NCBI RefSeq assembly: GCF_002234595.1
Contig: NZ_NMUL01000068.1
Span: forward strand, 1 to 64,000
DNA: 64,000 nucleotides
Source of the DNA: Amycolatopsis vastitatis
Lineage (GTDB): Bacteria; Actinomycetota; Actinomycetes; Mycobacteriales; Pseudonocardiaceae
Reading direction: 5' to 3'
Shown: one piece after another, positions 1 through 5,559 of the stretch
Layout: each line of letters starts with the position of its first letter
Numbering within the stretch: the stretch's first letter is position 1
Position numbers and translations under genes: made by a program
Notes under the pieces: model-generated
The model's database searches: none
Told to the model about the DNA's origin: nothing
Seen by the model: the letters and a program-made list of their open reading frames with translations, nothing else

Positions 1-232
1 CGCCGGGCAGCCAGCCGAGAGCGGCAAAGACCGCGCGATCGGCAACGCGGCCCCGGCAGTCCACAGCAGCCAGCCCGTACACGGTGCTGCTCGCGCGCGG
101 CACCGGAACGACCGGCAGTGGCAACGTCCGGCGACCTGCCACCGGGCCAGAAGGTGCGCCCGTGGCATGACCGTCGTCAGGAAGAGCTGGAAGGACCAGC
201 GGCTTGATCACGGCGCCGGTCACAACGACCAC
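1..232 (-). CDS. AbrB/MazE/SpoVT-like DNA-binding protein, N-terminal part only
   Basis: The minus strand has an open frame from a stop codon at 272-274 that runs off the left edge, so the C-terminus is outside the window. A GTG at 230-232 is the most plausible start, giving about 77 residues here; a second GTG at 221-223 is possible and no strong ribosome site is visible for either. The frame reads a basic, proline-rich lead and then VYGLAAVDCRGRVADRAV, a segment I associate with actinobacterial proteins annotated as AbrB/MazE/SpoVT-family, where the swapped-hairpin DNA-binding fold follows. That fold lies beyond the edge, so the assignment rests on remembered family resemblance. It could equally be an uncharacterised protein. 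Confidence 0.5.
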   Translation of the reverse strand, partial: MVVVTGAVIKPLVLPALPDDGHATGAPSGPVAGRRTLPLPVVPVPRASSTVYGLAAVDCRGRVADRAVFAALGWLPG

Positions 233-334
233 CCCGACCGAAGACGGCGGGATGGCCAGGAAAACGCTTGATCAGCGTGTTGAAGTGCGTTCGAGCACTG
301 ATACGTCAGATGTGGCAGGCTTGCCACGAAAGTG

Positions 335-418
335 TGTCCGAGGGGGGACTTGAACCCCCACGCCCGTTAAGGGCACTAGCACCTCAAGCTAGCGCGTCTG
401 CCATTCCGCCACTCGGAC
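335..418 (-). tRNA. tRNA-Leu (anticodon GAG)
   Basis: The minus strand folds as a class II tRNA of 84 nt. The 7-bp acceptor stem pairs GTCCGAG with CTCGGAC and the discriminator base is A. The anticodon stem CTAGC/GCTAG closes the loop TTGAGGT, giving anticodon GAG (Leu, CUC/CUU codons). A long variable arm built on GCCC/GGGC and a T arm with GGTTCAAGTCC are present. The 3' CCA is not encoded. Confidence 0.95.
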
Positions 419-431
419 CTGCTGAAGAAAG

Positions 432-460
432 AGTATACGGCCACCCGGCCCGGTCGTTCA
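432..460 (-). promoter_or_regulatory. Promoter of tRNA-Leu
   Basis: On the minus strand a TATACT -10 box (432-437) lies 17 bp downstream of TGAACG (455-460), a partial match to the TTGACN -35 consensus. The -10 box is about 13 nt upstream of the tRNA 5' end, so the primary transcript would start only a few bases before the mature tRNA. Confidence 0.6.
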
Positions 461-695
461 GGGGGGTGCGGATCGACGCCGCCGGACGCCTGGCAAGATC
501 GGTGAGTTTTCCGTCTCCCGTATCGATTCAGGCTCTCCACCTCGGCGAACACGCCCCGAATGTACGCCTGGCACGCGCTCGCCGGACTCTGCGGCGGGAG
601 GCTGAGCCTTGACACTGCGGGGCGCCTGACCGAGGGCGGTTCCGCGTGATCGGTCTCCTCGGGGATGGCCGATAACGCCACGTCTGTCCAAACGG
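461..695. other. Intergenic stretch with no supported gene
   Basis: Between the tRNA promoter and the CBM2 gene promoter several overlapping frames stay open on both strands, but none combines a ribosome site, a recognisable sequence and GC-rich third positions. I see no RNA fold or repeat that I could defend. Confidence 0.4.
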
Positions 696-724
696 TTTAC
701 AAGACCGTCGCGGCTTCCTAGGAT
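696..724 (+). promoter_or_regulatory. Promoter of the CBM2 protein gene
   Basis: TTTACA (696-701) and TAGGAT (719-724) are separated by 17 bp, a standard housekeeping-type -35/-10 pair. Transcription would start near 731 and give a leader of about 46 nt containing the GGAGG ribosome site of the next gene. Confidence 0.55.
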
Positions 725-776
725 TCGCCGGGCAAGCCAGCGCGTTCGAGCGCCCGCAGGGACTGGAGGTTCCGGT

Positions 777-1583
777 ATGGCGCGCGCCGGCCGGCGGCAG
801 GATGATCAGTTCTCCGTTGATGAGCTTCTTCGGGAGACCGGGGCTGTTCCGCGGTCGCTCGAGGGGACGGTTCCGACCCTGCGAGTCCGGGAAGACGACA
901 CCGGTGAGGGCTACCGGGAACGGCTCGAACAGCGGGCGCGTGAGGCCGCTGCCGCTCAGCAGCGGGCCGGGCGGCGGATTCGGTGGGTCACCGCTGTCTG
1001 TGGTGCCGTTGTCGTGCTGGCCAGTCTGGTGATCATCGCCGTCACCTCCGAAAGCTCGCCGGGCCGGCAGACGGCGCTCGCTCCGGATCCGCTCGCTCCC
1101 GCGACCACGACTCCACGTGCCGTTTCCAGCGCTCCGGCCTCCAGTGCGAGTCCGACGCCGGTGCCCACCGTGCTGCGGCAGACCGCCGCCTCCACCTCGG
1201 CGGCCTCGTCCACGCCCCCCGCCAAGCCTCCGTCGCAGGCCGCGCCCCCGCCCGTGCCGGTCGCCTCGTGCACCGTGCACTACGCCGTGACCGACCAGTG
1301 GAACAACGGCTTCACCGCGGGCGTCGCCGTCACGAACACCGGCAGCGAAACGATCTCGCCGTGGACCGCCGGGTGGACCTTCACCGCCGGCCAGCGGGTG
1401 ACGCACAGCTGGAACGGCGACTACTCGCAGAGCGGCTCCCGGGTCACCATGAAAGCCGTCTCCTACAACCTCACCCTCGCTCCGGGTGCGACCGTCAACA
1501 TCGGGTTCAACGGCGCCTTCGACCACGGCAACCCGGCTCCCGGCGCGTTCACCCTCAACGGCGCCCGCTGCGACATCACCTGA
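777..1583 (+). CDS. Membrane-anchored protein with C-terminal CBM2 cellulose-binding domain
   Basis: The 268-residue protein has a charged cytoplasmic N-terminus, one membrane helix at about residues 69-89 (VTAVCGAVVVLASLVIIAV), a low-complexity Ala/Pro/Ser/Thr linker to about residue 160, and a C-terminal domain of about 105 residues. That domain has the hallmarks of carbohydrate-binding module family 2: two bracketing cysteines (ASCTVHY near the start, ARCDIT at the end), the surface tryptophans of DQWNNGF, SPWTAGW and HSWNGD, and the closing NPAPGAFTLNG. It should display a cellulose- or chitin-binding module on the outer face of the membrane. No catalytic domain is attached, which is unusual for a CBM2 protein. 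The start ATG follows GGAGG by about 8 nt. Confidence 0.85.
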   Translation: MARAGRRQDDQFSVDELLRETGAVPRSLEGTVPTLRVREDDTGEGYRERLEQRAREAAAAQQRAGRRIRWVTAVCGAVVVLASLVIIAVTSESSPGRQTALAPDPLAPATTTPRAVSSAPASSASPTPVPTVLRQTAASTSAASSTPPAKPPSQAAPPPVPVASCTVHYAVTDQWNNGFTAGVAVTNTGSETISPWTAGWTFTAGQRVTHSWNGDYSQSGSRVTMKAVSYNLTLAPGATVNIGFNGAFDHGNPAPGAFTLNGARCDIT

Positions 1584-1596
1584 TCCGGCCCGCCGC

Positions 1597-1622
1597 GGTT
1601 GACGCCGGCGGCGCGCGGGTAG
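1597..1622 (+). promoter_or_regulatory. Sigma-B/F-type promoter for the 53-residue acidic protein
   Basis: GGTTG (1597-1601) and GGGTAG (1617-1622) are 15 nt apart and resemble the GGTTT / GGGTA consensus of actinobacterial stress sigma factors. The -10 element is also the left arm of a 9-bp inverted repeat (GGGTAGCCG 1617-1625, CGGCTACCC 1634-1642) that would fold just before the ribosome site GGGAGG. Confidence 0.5.
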
Positions 1623-1657
1623 CCGCCGGGGATCGGCTACCCGCGGGAGGAACCACC

Positions 1658-1819
1658 ATGTCGGAGCCCCACCACGAAACCGGCGAGCTGGACTCGAGCG
1701 GCAATCCCGTCGACGATCCGCCCCGGCGCGACGACCCCGACGGACCGCTCGAGGACGACGACGCCAAAGCGCGGCCCGGCCACCCCGGTTCGCAGGAGAA
1801 CTTCCGCGGCGGCGACTAG
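1658..1819 (+). CDS. Small acidic hydrophilic protein (53 aa)
   Basis: The protein is rich in Asp, Glu, Pro and Gly and has no membrane segment or hydrophobic core, so it is probably disordered. A clear ribosome site (GGGAGG, 1645-1650) precedes the ATG by 7 nt, and a sigma-B/F-like promoter lies about 40-60 nt upstream, suggesting a stress-induced gene. The function is unknown. Its stop TAG (1817-1819) is shared in a CTAG tetranucleotide with the stop of the convergent next gene. Confidence 0.65.
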   Translation: MSEPHHETGELDSSGNPVDDPPRRDDPDGPLEDDDAKARPGHPGSQENFRGGD

Positions 1820-1995
1820 GTCGTTTCCTCGGGACGGCGGCGGCCCAGCGTCGCTTCCGGGTGCTCGGTGCGGCGGTCGGAGTCGCGTAGTACCTCGCGT
1901 GCCTGGCCTTCCGGGTCCGCGCTGTCGACGGCCTTCTCTTCGGGCAGCAGTTCGGCGCGGGTCTCCGCCCGCTCGGCGATCTCGTCACGTGCCAT
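1816..1995 (-). CDS. Small conserved hydrophilic protein (59 aa)
   Basis: Starting at the ATG at 1993-1995, the product begins MARDEIAERAETRAELLPEE and continues acidic and charged, with no cysteine and no membrane segment. I recall similar short proteins in Pseudonocardiaceae, all without assigned function. An in-frame upstream start at 2037 would add 14 arginine-rich residues and is less likely. It ends tail-to-tail with the gene at 1658 within a CTAG. Confidence 0.55.
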   Translation of the reverse strand: MARDEIAERAETRAELLPEEKAVDSADPEGQAREVLRDSDRRTEHPEATLGRRRPEETT

Positions 1996-2033
1996 ATCCG
2001 GCTGGTACCCGCGCCGGCGCTGTCTCAGACACC

Positions 2034-2633
2034 TCAATCCCGCGAGCGGCGGTTGCCGGCGGCGTCGCGGCGGAGCCGGTCGGTGTGGGCCGAGATCTCC
2101 CCCAGCTGCTCGGCCAGTGCGCCGGTCAGGTGCGGCTGCGCGGCGGCCAGCGGCGGGAGCAGCCTCGCCGCGTCGTCGTCGCCGAGGGCCGCGCCGATGC
2201 GGTCCGCGCTCTCCTGTGCCGCCGGGCCTAGGCCGTCGAGCGTGCTCACCCGGCCGGCGAGCTGGCGCAGGATGGCGGAATTGCGCCGGGCCCAGTCCGC
2301 GACGGCGCGGTCGCCCGCCCGCCGGTCACGCTCCGCGTCGACCCGCGCCTCCCCCGTCTTCTCCCCCGTGTGCGACGGCTGCAGCCTCAGGTAACGGCGT
2401 TCCGCGGCCTGGCGGCTCGCGACGCCCAGCGCCGGCGCCAGCGCCACCCAGCTCGTGCCGGCCGCCCTGGCCGCGGCGATCAGCTCCGGTTCCCAGCCCG
2501 CGAGTTCCTCGCGCAGCAGGCGAAGCCCGGACAACGCGGTCAGCAGCTGGTCCTGGTCCGCCGAGCCCGTGCGGGCGGCCGCGACCACCTCCTGGAGCCG
2601 GCGCAGTGCGCCGGCGGGATCGATCCCTTCCAT
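2034..2633 (-). CDS. Putative transcriptional regulator of the adjacent hsp18 gene
   Basis: This 199-residue, helix-rich cytoplasmic protein is divergent from the small heat-shock protein gene. Residues about 50-85 (ELIAAARAAGTSWVALAPALG then ASRQAAERRYLRL) look like a helix-turn-helix: the same pattern of a residue run followed by SRQAAERRY occurs in actinobacterial HTH proteins that sense or bind DNA next to Hsp20 genes, some annotated as HSP18 transcriptional regulators. The rest is coiled or helical with many Arg and Asp. Two copies of a GTCATC-N5-GACGAC element lie in the shared promoter, one touching this gene's own start, which suggests autoregulation. The regulator role is inferred from context and family memory. 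Confidence 0.6.
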   Translation of the reverse strand: MEGIDPAGALRRLQEVVAAARTGSADQDQLLTALSGLRLLREELAGWEPELIAAARAAGTSWVALAPALGVASRQAAERRYLRLQPSHTGEKTGEARVDAERDRRAGDRAVADWARRNSAILRQLAGRVSTLDGLGPAAQESADRIGAALGDDDAARLLPPLAAAQPHLTGALAEQLGEISAHTDRLRRDAAGNRRSRD

Positions 2634-2635
2634 CC

Positions 2636-2678
2636 GTCATCCTTTCGACGACCTGTCTCTTGTCATCGTTTTGACGAC
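2636..2678. promoter_or_regulatory. Two-copy operator in the hsp18 divergent promoter
   Basis: Two 17-bp imperfect inverted repeats of the form GTCATC-N5-GACGAC lie at 2636-2652 and 2662-2678, with centres 26 bp apart. They differ at only two positions, both in or next to the spacer. They sit between the start of the putative regulator (2633) and the hsp18 start (2739), so one bound protein could control both genes. This is not the CIRCE sequence (TTAGCACTC-N9-GAGTGCTAA). Confidence 0.65.
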
Positions 2679-2738
2679 ATGCTAGAACAGAACCGCGTGT
2701 TGACACCAGAGTCGTCGAGCACCAGGAGGTGGATCTCC

Positions 2739-3173
2739 ATGTTGATGCGCACTGACCCGTTCCGCGACCTCGACCGGTTCGCCCAGCAGGTCTTCGGCTC
2801 CCCCGGTACCTGGTCGAAGCCGTCCGCGATGCCCATGGACGCCTACCGCGCCGGCGACGAGTTCGTGGTCTGCTTCGACCTGCCCGGTGTCGATCCCGGC
2901 GCGATCGAACTGGACGTCGAGCGCAACGTCCTCACCGTCAAGGCCGAGCGACGGCCCCTTCCGGCCGGTGACGACGTCCGGATGCAGGTCTCCGAACGGC
3001 CGCTGGGCGTGTTCTCCCGCCAGCTGTTCCTCGGCGACACCCTGGACACCGAGCACATCACCGCCGGTTACGAGGCCGGCGTGCTGACCCTGCGCATCCC
3101 GGTCGCGGAAAAGGCCAAGCCGCGGCGCATCGAAATCACCGGTACCGGCGAACGCAAGGAGATCAAGGCCTGA
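2739..3173 (+). CDS. Small heat-shock protein, Hsp20/alpha-crystallin family (Hsp18)
   Basis: The 144-residue protein is a cytoplasmic holdase that keeps unfolding proteins soluble. An N-terminal arm (residues 1-30, MLMRTDPFRDLDRF) leads into the alpha-crystallin domain with MPMDAYR, the strand FDLPGVDPGAIELDVE, the NVLTVKAER strand, ERPLGVFSRQLFLGDTLD and the end signature GYEAGVLTLRIPVAE, followed by a short charged tail. Length is normal for actinobacterial Hsp18. The ATG is supported by AGGAGG at 2724-2729; longer in-frame upstream starts overlap the divergent regulator and are rejected. A strong hairpin follows the gene. The two upstream operator copies suggest repression relieved by heat or protein stress. 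Confidence 0.92.
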   Translation: MLMRTDPFRDLDRFAQQVFGSPGTWSKPSAMPMDAYRAGDEFVVCFDLPGVDPGAIELDVERNVLTVKAERRPLPAGDDVRMQVSERPLGVFSRQLFLGDTLDTEHITAGYEAGVLTLRIPVAEKAKPRRIEITGTGERKEIKA

Positions 3174-3180
3174 CCCGCCC

Positions 3181-3210
3181 GAGGCGGGGCCGCGAGCGCG
3201 ACCCCGCCTC
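3181..3210 (+). terminator. Terminator hairpin after hsp18
   Basis: GAGGCGGGG (3181-3189) pairs perfectly with CCCCGCCTC (3202-3210) across a GC-rich 12-nt loop, 7 nt after the hsp18 stop codon. There is no U tract, as is usual in high-GC actinobacteria. Confidence 0.7.
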
Positions 3211-3233
3211 CACGGTGCCGAGGAGGGTTTGCG

Positions 3234-3376
3234 TTGACCGTACAAACCATGACCGGCGAGCAGGCCGCCCCGGTGACCGCATTGCTGACAGAGCTGCTGG
3301 AACGGATCGCCGCCGACGTGCCGGGCGCCCTGGGCACGGCGGTGTCCGTGCACCAGCGCGGCGGCCCGCTGACTCA
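3234..3376 (+). pseudogene. N-terminal remnant of a GAF-type sensor gene
   Basis: A TTG start with AGGAGG 7 nt upstream opens a frame whose first about 47 residues read like the start of a GAF-type sensor (VTALLTELLERIAADVPGAL, then GTAVSVHQRG). After residue 47 the sequence loses family character, because it becomes the antisense of the nitroreductase gene that ends at 3374. The frame technically continues to 3632. The best reading is that a GAF (possibly GAF-ANTAR) gene was cut by a deletion or rearrangement whose breakpoint is at or very near the stop codon of its neighbour. Confidence 0.55.
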
Positions 3377-3820
3377 GGCCCGTTCGACGCGGAAGACCGC
3401 GATACGGCCCGCCGCCGCCGCGACCGCGTCCGGTGTCGGCGCGTCCGCGAGGCCGGTCGTGACCAACCGCTTCCCCACGCTCGGCGGGCTCGTCTCCACC
3501 AGCTTGCGCAGGACGGGCCGCCGCTCCTCGACCGGCAGTTCGGTCAGCCGCGCGGTGGAGGAACGCCGGCCACGGGTGAGCGTCACTTCGGCCGCGGCCC
3601 GCACGTTCGCCACCCAGGCCGCCTTCGGATAGGCCTGGAAGATGTAGCGGTCACCGTCGATGGGGATGACCGCGATCGGGAACGTGCGCGGGACGCCGGT
3701 GCGCCGTCCGGGCACGGTGAGCAGTTGCATCGGGCCGAAGGCGACGCCGAGCCGATGCAGTCCCACGACGATCTTGTTGCCGGCGTTGACCATCCGGCGG
3801 TAGCTCTGCGCTGTTGTCAT
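3374..3820 (-). CDS. DDN-type nitroreductase family protein (probably F420-dependent)
   Basis: The 148-residue protein matches the deazaflavin (F420)-dependent nitroreductase / quinone reductase family (PF04075): an N-terminal helix, LLTVPGRRTGVPRTFPIAV, then DGDRYIFQAYPKAAWVANV and VTLTRGRRSSTARLTELP, a split-barrel FMN/F420-binding fold. Such enzymes reduce quinones or nitro compounds with F420H2 in the cytoplasm. The start chosen is the ATG at 3818-3820; it lies 6 nt after a TACCGT -10 element, so the mRNA is probably leaderless. A perfect 14-bp inverted repeat covers the region immediately upstream. An in-frame start five codons earlier is possible. No F420-specific residue can be proven by eye. 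Confidence 0.8.
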   Translation of the reverse strand: MTTAQSYRRMVNAGNKIVVGLHRLGVAFGPMQLLTVPGRRTGVPRTFPIAVIPIDGDRYIFQAYPKAAWVANVRAAAEVTLTRGRRSSTARLTELPVEERRPVLRKLVETSPPSVGKRLVTTGLADAPTPDAVAAAAGRIAVFRVERA

Positions 3821-3833
3821 GCCACGACGGTAC

Positions 3834-3864
3834 ACCAGATCATATGACTTTCATATGATCTGGT
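3834..3864. promoter_or_regulatory. Perfect 31-bp palindromic operator of the nitroreductase gene
   Basis: Two 14-bp arms (ACCAGATCATATGA and its exact reverse complement) flank a CTT spacer. For the minus-strand gene at 3820 the palindrome covers the -35 region and starts just upstream of the TACCGT -10 element, the classical position for a TetR-, PadR- or MarR-type repressor. No regulator gene is adjacent, so the protein that binds it must be encoded elsewhere. Confidence 0.75.
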
Positions 3865-3876
3865 TCTCGTAGTCGG

Positions 3877-4053
3877 TCACTCGCGGTCGGGGCCGGGTTT
3901 CGGCTCCGGCGGCAACGGGTCCGGCACGGGCGTCCCGGGTTCCGGCCGGTCCGGACCGGGGCCGGGCGACACCGGCTCCGGCCCGACGGGAGCGGGCTGG
4001 ATCGGCTCGGGCGGCACCGGAGGTGCGGTCAAGCGAGCTTCTGCGATCGGCAT
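3877..4053 (-). CDS. Small proline-rich protein (58 aa)
   Basis: The product begins MPIAEARLTAPPVPPEPI and is then almost entirely Pro, Glu, Gly and Val in PxP and EP repeats up to the end KPGPDRE, so it must be extended and disordered. GGAGGG lies 7 nt before the ATG at 4051-4053, which decides against the overlapping ATG at 4058-4060 where the same site would be too close. It has no secretion signal. The function is unknown. It lies immediately upstream of the nitroreductase on the same strand but is separated from it by the palindromic operator. Confidence 0.6.
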   Translation of the reverse strand: MPIAEARLTAPPVPPEPIQPAPVGPEPVSPGPGPDRPEPGTPVPDPLPPEPKPGPDRE

Positions 4054-4109
4054 CGGTCATCCCTCCGCCACGCTGCGCCGCCCGCGGTTCGGACGGCGAT
4101 CACCCGCGG

Positions 4110-4136
4110 GTTACCCGGTCCGGCCGCCGGGGTAAC
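4110..4136 (-). terminator. Hairpin after the arsR-type gene
   Basis: GTTACCCGG (4110-4118) pairs with CCGGGGTAAC (4127-4136) with one bulged G and a GC-rich loop, 7 nt beyond the stop codon of the minus-strand regulator gene. It fits a terminator for that gene. Confidence 0.5.
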
Positions 4137-4142
4137 GGAAGG

Positions 4143-4505
4143 TCAACTGGTCCGCGGGCGGTGCGAGTGCTTGGGCGAGGTGATCTCGCGGTCCACGTGG
4201 TCCGCGTGGTGCAGCGCCTGAGCCAGCAGGCTCCGCACGTGGTCGTCGGCCGCCGAGTAGTACACGAACGTGCCTTCGCGGCGGCCCCTCACCAGGCCCG
4301 CCAGGCGGAGCTTCGCCAGGTGCTGGCTGACCGCCGTCGGGGCCGCGCCCGCCAGTTCGGCCAGGCAGGCGACCGACGATTCTCCCTGCAGCAGCGCCCA
4401 CAGCACCTTGATCCGGGTGGGGTCGGCCAGCAGCCGGAACGACTCCGCGGCCAAGTGGACCTGCTCTTCGGCAGGCATGTCGAAGTCCGGCAGCGAGGCG
4501 TGCAT
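4143..4505 (-). CDS. ArsR/SmtB-family zinc- or cobalt-sensing repressor
   Basis: The 120-residue winged-helix repressor contains LADPTRIKVLWALLQGE and the recognition helix region LAELAGAAPTAVSQHLAKL, with the wing GRREGTFVYYS. The last helix carries the exact CzrA/SmtB alpha-5 site D-x-H-x10-H-x2-H (in ADDHVRS...LHHADH), which in that family binds Zn(II) or Co(II) and releases DNA. A His-containing tail (KHSHRP) could add ligands. It is divergent from a CDF exporter, so excess metal should derepress export. The ATG at 4503-4505 lies 7 nt after TAAGGT, implying a leaderless mRNA. Confidence 0.9.
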   Translation of the reverse strand: MHASLPDFDMPAEEQVHLAAESFRLLADPTRIKVLWALLQGESSVACLAELAGAAPTAVSQHLAKLRLAGLVRGRREGTFVYYSAADDHVRSLLAQALHHADHVDREITSPKHSHRPRTS

Positions 4506-4526
4506 GCGCACAACCTTACTACTTGC

Positions 4527-4550
4527 GTATATGCGTGTATGCGCAGATAC
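4527..4550. promoter_or_regulatory. Operator between arsR and the CDF exporter
   Basis: GTATATGCG (4527-4535) and CGCAGATAC (4542-4550) form a 9-bp inverted repeat with one mismatch and a 6-bp spacer, AT-richer than its surroundings as ArsR/SmtB sites are. It overlaps the -10 element TACACT (4548-4553) of the exporter gene and lies in the promoter of the repressor gene. Confidence 0.6.
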
Positions 4551-4559
4551 ACTCATCTC

Positions 4560-5546
4560 ATGACGGGACACGGGCATGGACACGGGCATCGCCACTCGCG
4601 GTGGCGCCCGCACAGCCACGACAGCGCCGACCGGGTCGACCACGCCCTCGAAACCAGCCGGCGCGGCGTGCGCGCCCTCGTGTGGTCCTTCGCCGCGTTG
4701 TTCGTCACGGCCGTCGCGCAGCTGGCGCTCGTCCTGGTCACCGGTTCGGTGGCGTTGCTGGGCGACACGATCCACAACTTCGCCGACGCGCTGACCGCCG
4801 TCCCGCTCGGCATCGCGTTCCTGCTCGGTCGCCGCGCGGCGACCCGCCGCTACACCTACGGCCTCGGCCGCGCCGAGGATCTGGCCGGGGTGGTCGTCGT
4901 GCTCGTCGTCGCGGCTTCGGGAGCGATCGCCGGCTACGAATCGGCGGTGCGGCTGTTCGACCCCCGGCCGGTCGGGCACCCGTGGGTGATCGCCGTGGCC
5001 GGCCTGATCGGCTTCGCCGGCAACGAACTGGTCGCGCGGTACCGGATCTCGGTCGGCCGCGAGATCGGCTCGGCCGCCCTGGTCGCCGACGGGCTGCACG
5101 CCCGCACGGACGGCTTCACCTCGCTGGCGGTCGTCGCGGGCGCGGCGGGCGTCGCTTTCGGCTTCCCCCTGGCGGACCCGATCGTCGGGCTCGGGATCAC
5201 GGTCGCCATCCTCTTCGTCCTGCGCGACGCGGCGAAAGAGGTGTTCCGGCGGCTGCTCGACGCCGTCGACCCGGCGTCGGTCGAGCTGGCCGAGCGGACG
5301 GCCCGCGACGTCGAGGGCGTGCTGGCCGCCCGGGACCTCCGGATGCGCTGGATCGGGCACCACCTGCGAGCCGAACTGGCGGTGACGGTGGCGGCGGACC
5401 TGACGGTCGAAGCCGCCCACGCGCTCGCCCACGAGGTGGAACACCGGCTGCTGCACACGATCCCCCGCCTGACCGCGGTGGTGGTCCACACCGAACCGGC
5501 CACCGGGGCCGACCGGGCGCACGAAACCGTTGCCCACCACCGCTGA
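4560..5546 (+). CDS. Cation diffusion facilitator (Zn/Co/Cd efflux, CzcD/ZitB type)
   Basis: The 328-residue inner-membrane antiporter exports divalent metals in exchange for protons. It starts with the His-rich MTGHGHGHGHRHSRW stretch, then shows six membrane helices from about residue 38 to 205. The metal-site motif in helix 2 is LLGDTIHNFADAL (HxxxD) and helix 5 carries VADGLHARTDGF (HxxxD again), the usual Zn-type arrangement. The cytoplasmic C-terminal ferredoxin-like domain follows. TACACT lies 6 nt before the ATG, so it is probably leaderless and directly blocked by the overlapping ArsR operator. Confidence 0.92.
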   Translation: MTGHGHGHGHRHSRWRPHSHDSADRVDHALETSRRGVRALVWSFAALFVTAVAQLALVLVTGSVALLGDTIHNFADALTAVPLGIAFLLGRRAATRRYTYGLGRAEDLAGVVVVLVVAASGAIAGYESAVRLFDPRPVGHPWVIAVAGLIGFAGNELVARYRISVGREIGSAALVADGLHARTDGFTSLAVVAGAAGVAFGFPLADPIVGLGITVAILFVLRDAAKEVFRRLLDAVDPASVELAERTARDVEGVLAARDLRMRWIGHHLRAELAVTVAADLTVEAAHALAHEVEHRLLHTIPRLTAVVVHTEPATGADRAHETVAHHR

Positions 5547-5559
5547 TCCCGATGGGCGT

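Noticed and set aside
528..1988. 486-codon open frame on the minus strand opposite the CBM2 gene
   Set aside because: It is an Arg/Gly/Pro-rich shadow in GC-rich DNA, lacks a ribosome site and crosses the strongly supported CBM2 gene and its promoter.
4109..4135. GGTTA and GGGTAA at 4109-4135 as a further stress-sigma promoter on the plus strand
   Set aside because: The two parts pair with each other as a hairpin directly behind the minus-strand arsR stop, and no plus-strand gene begins downstream for 420 bp.
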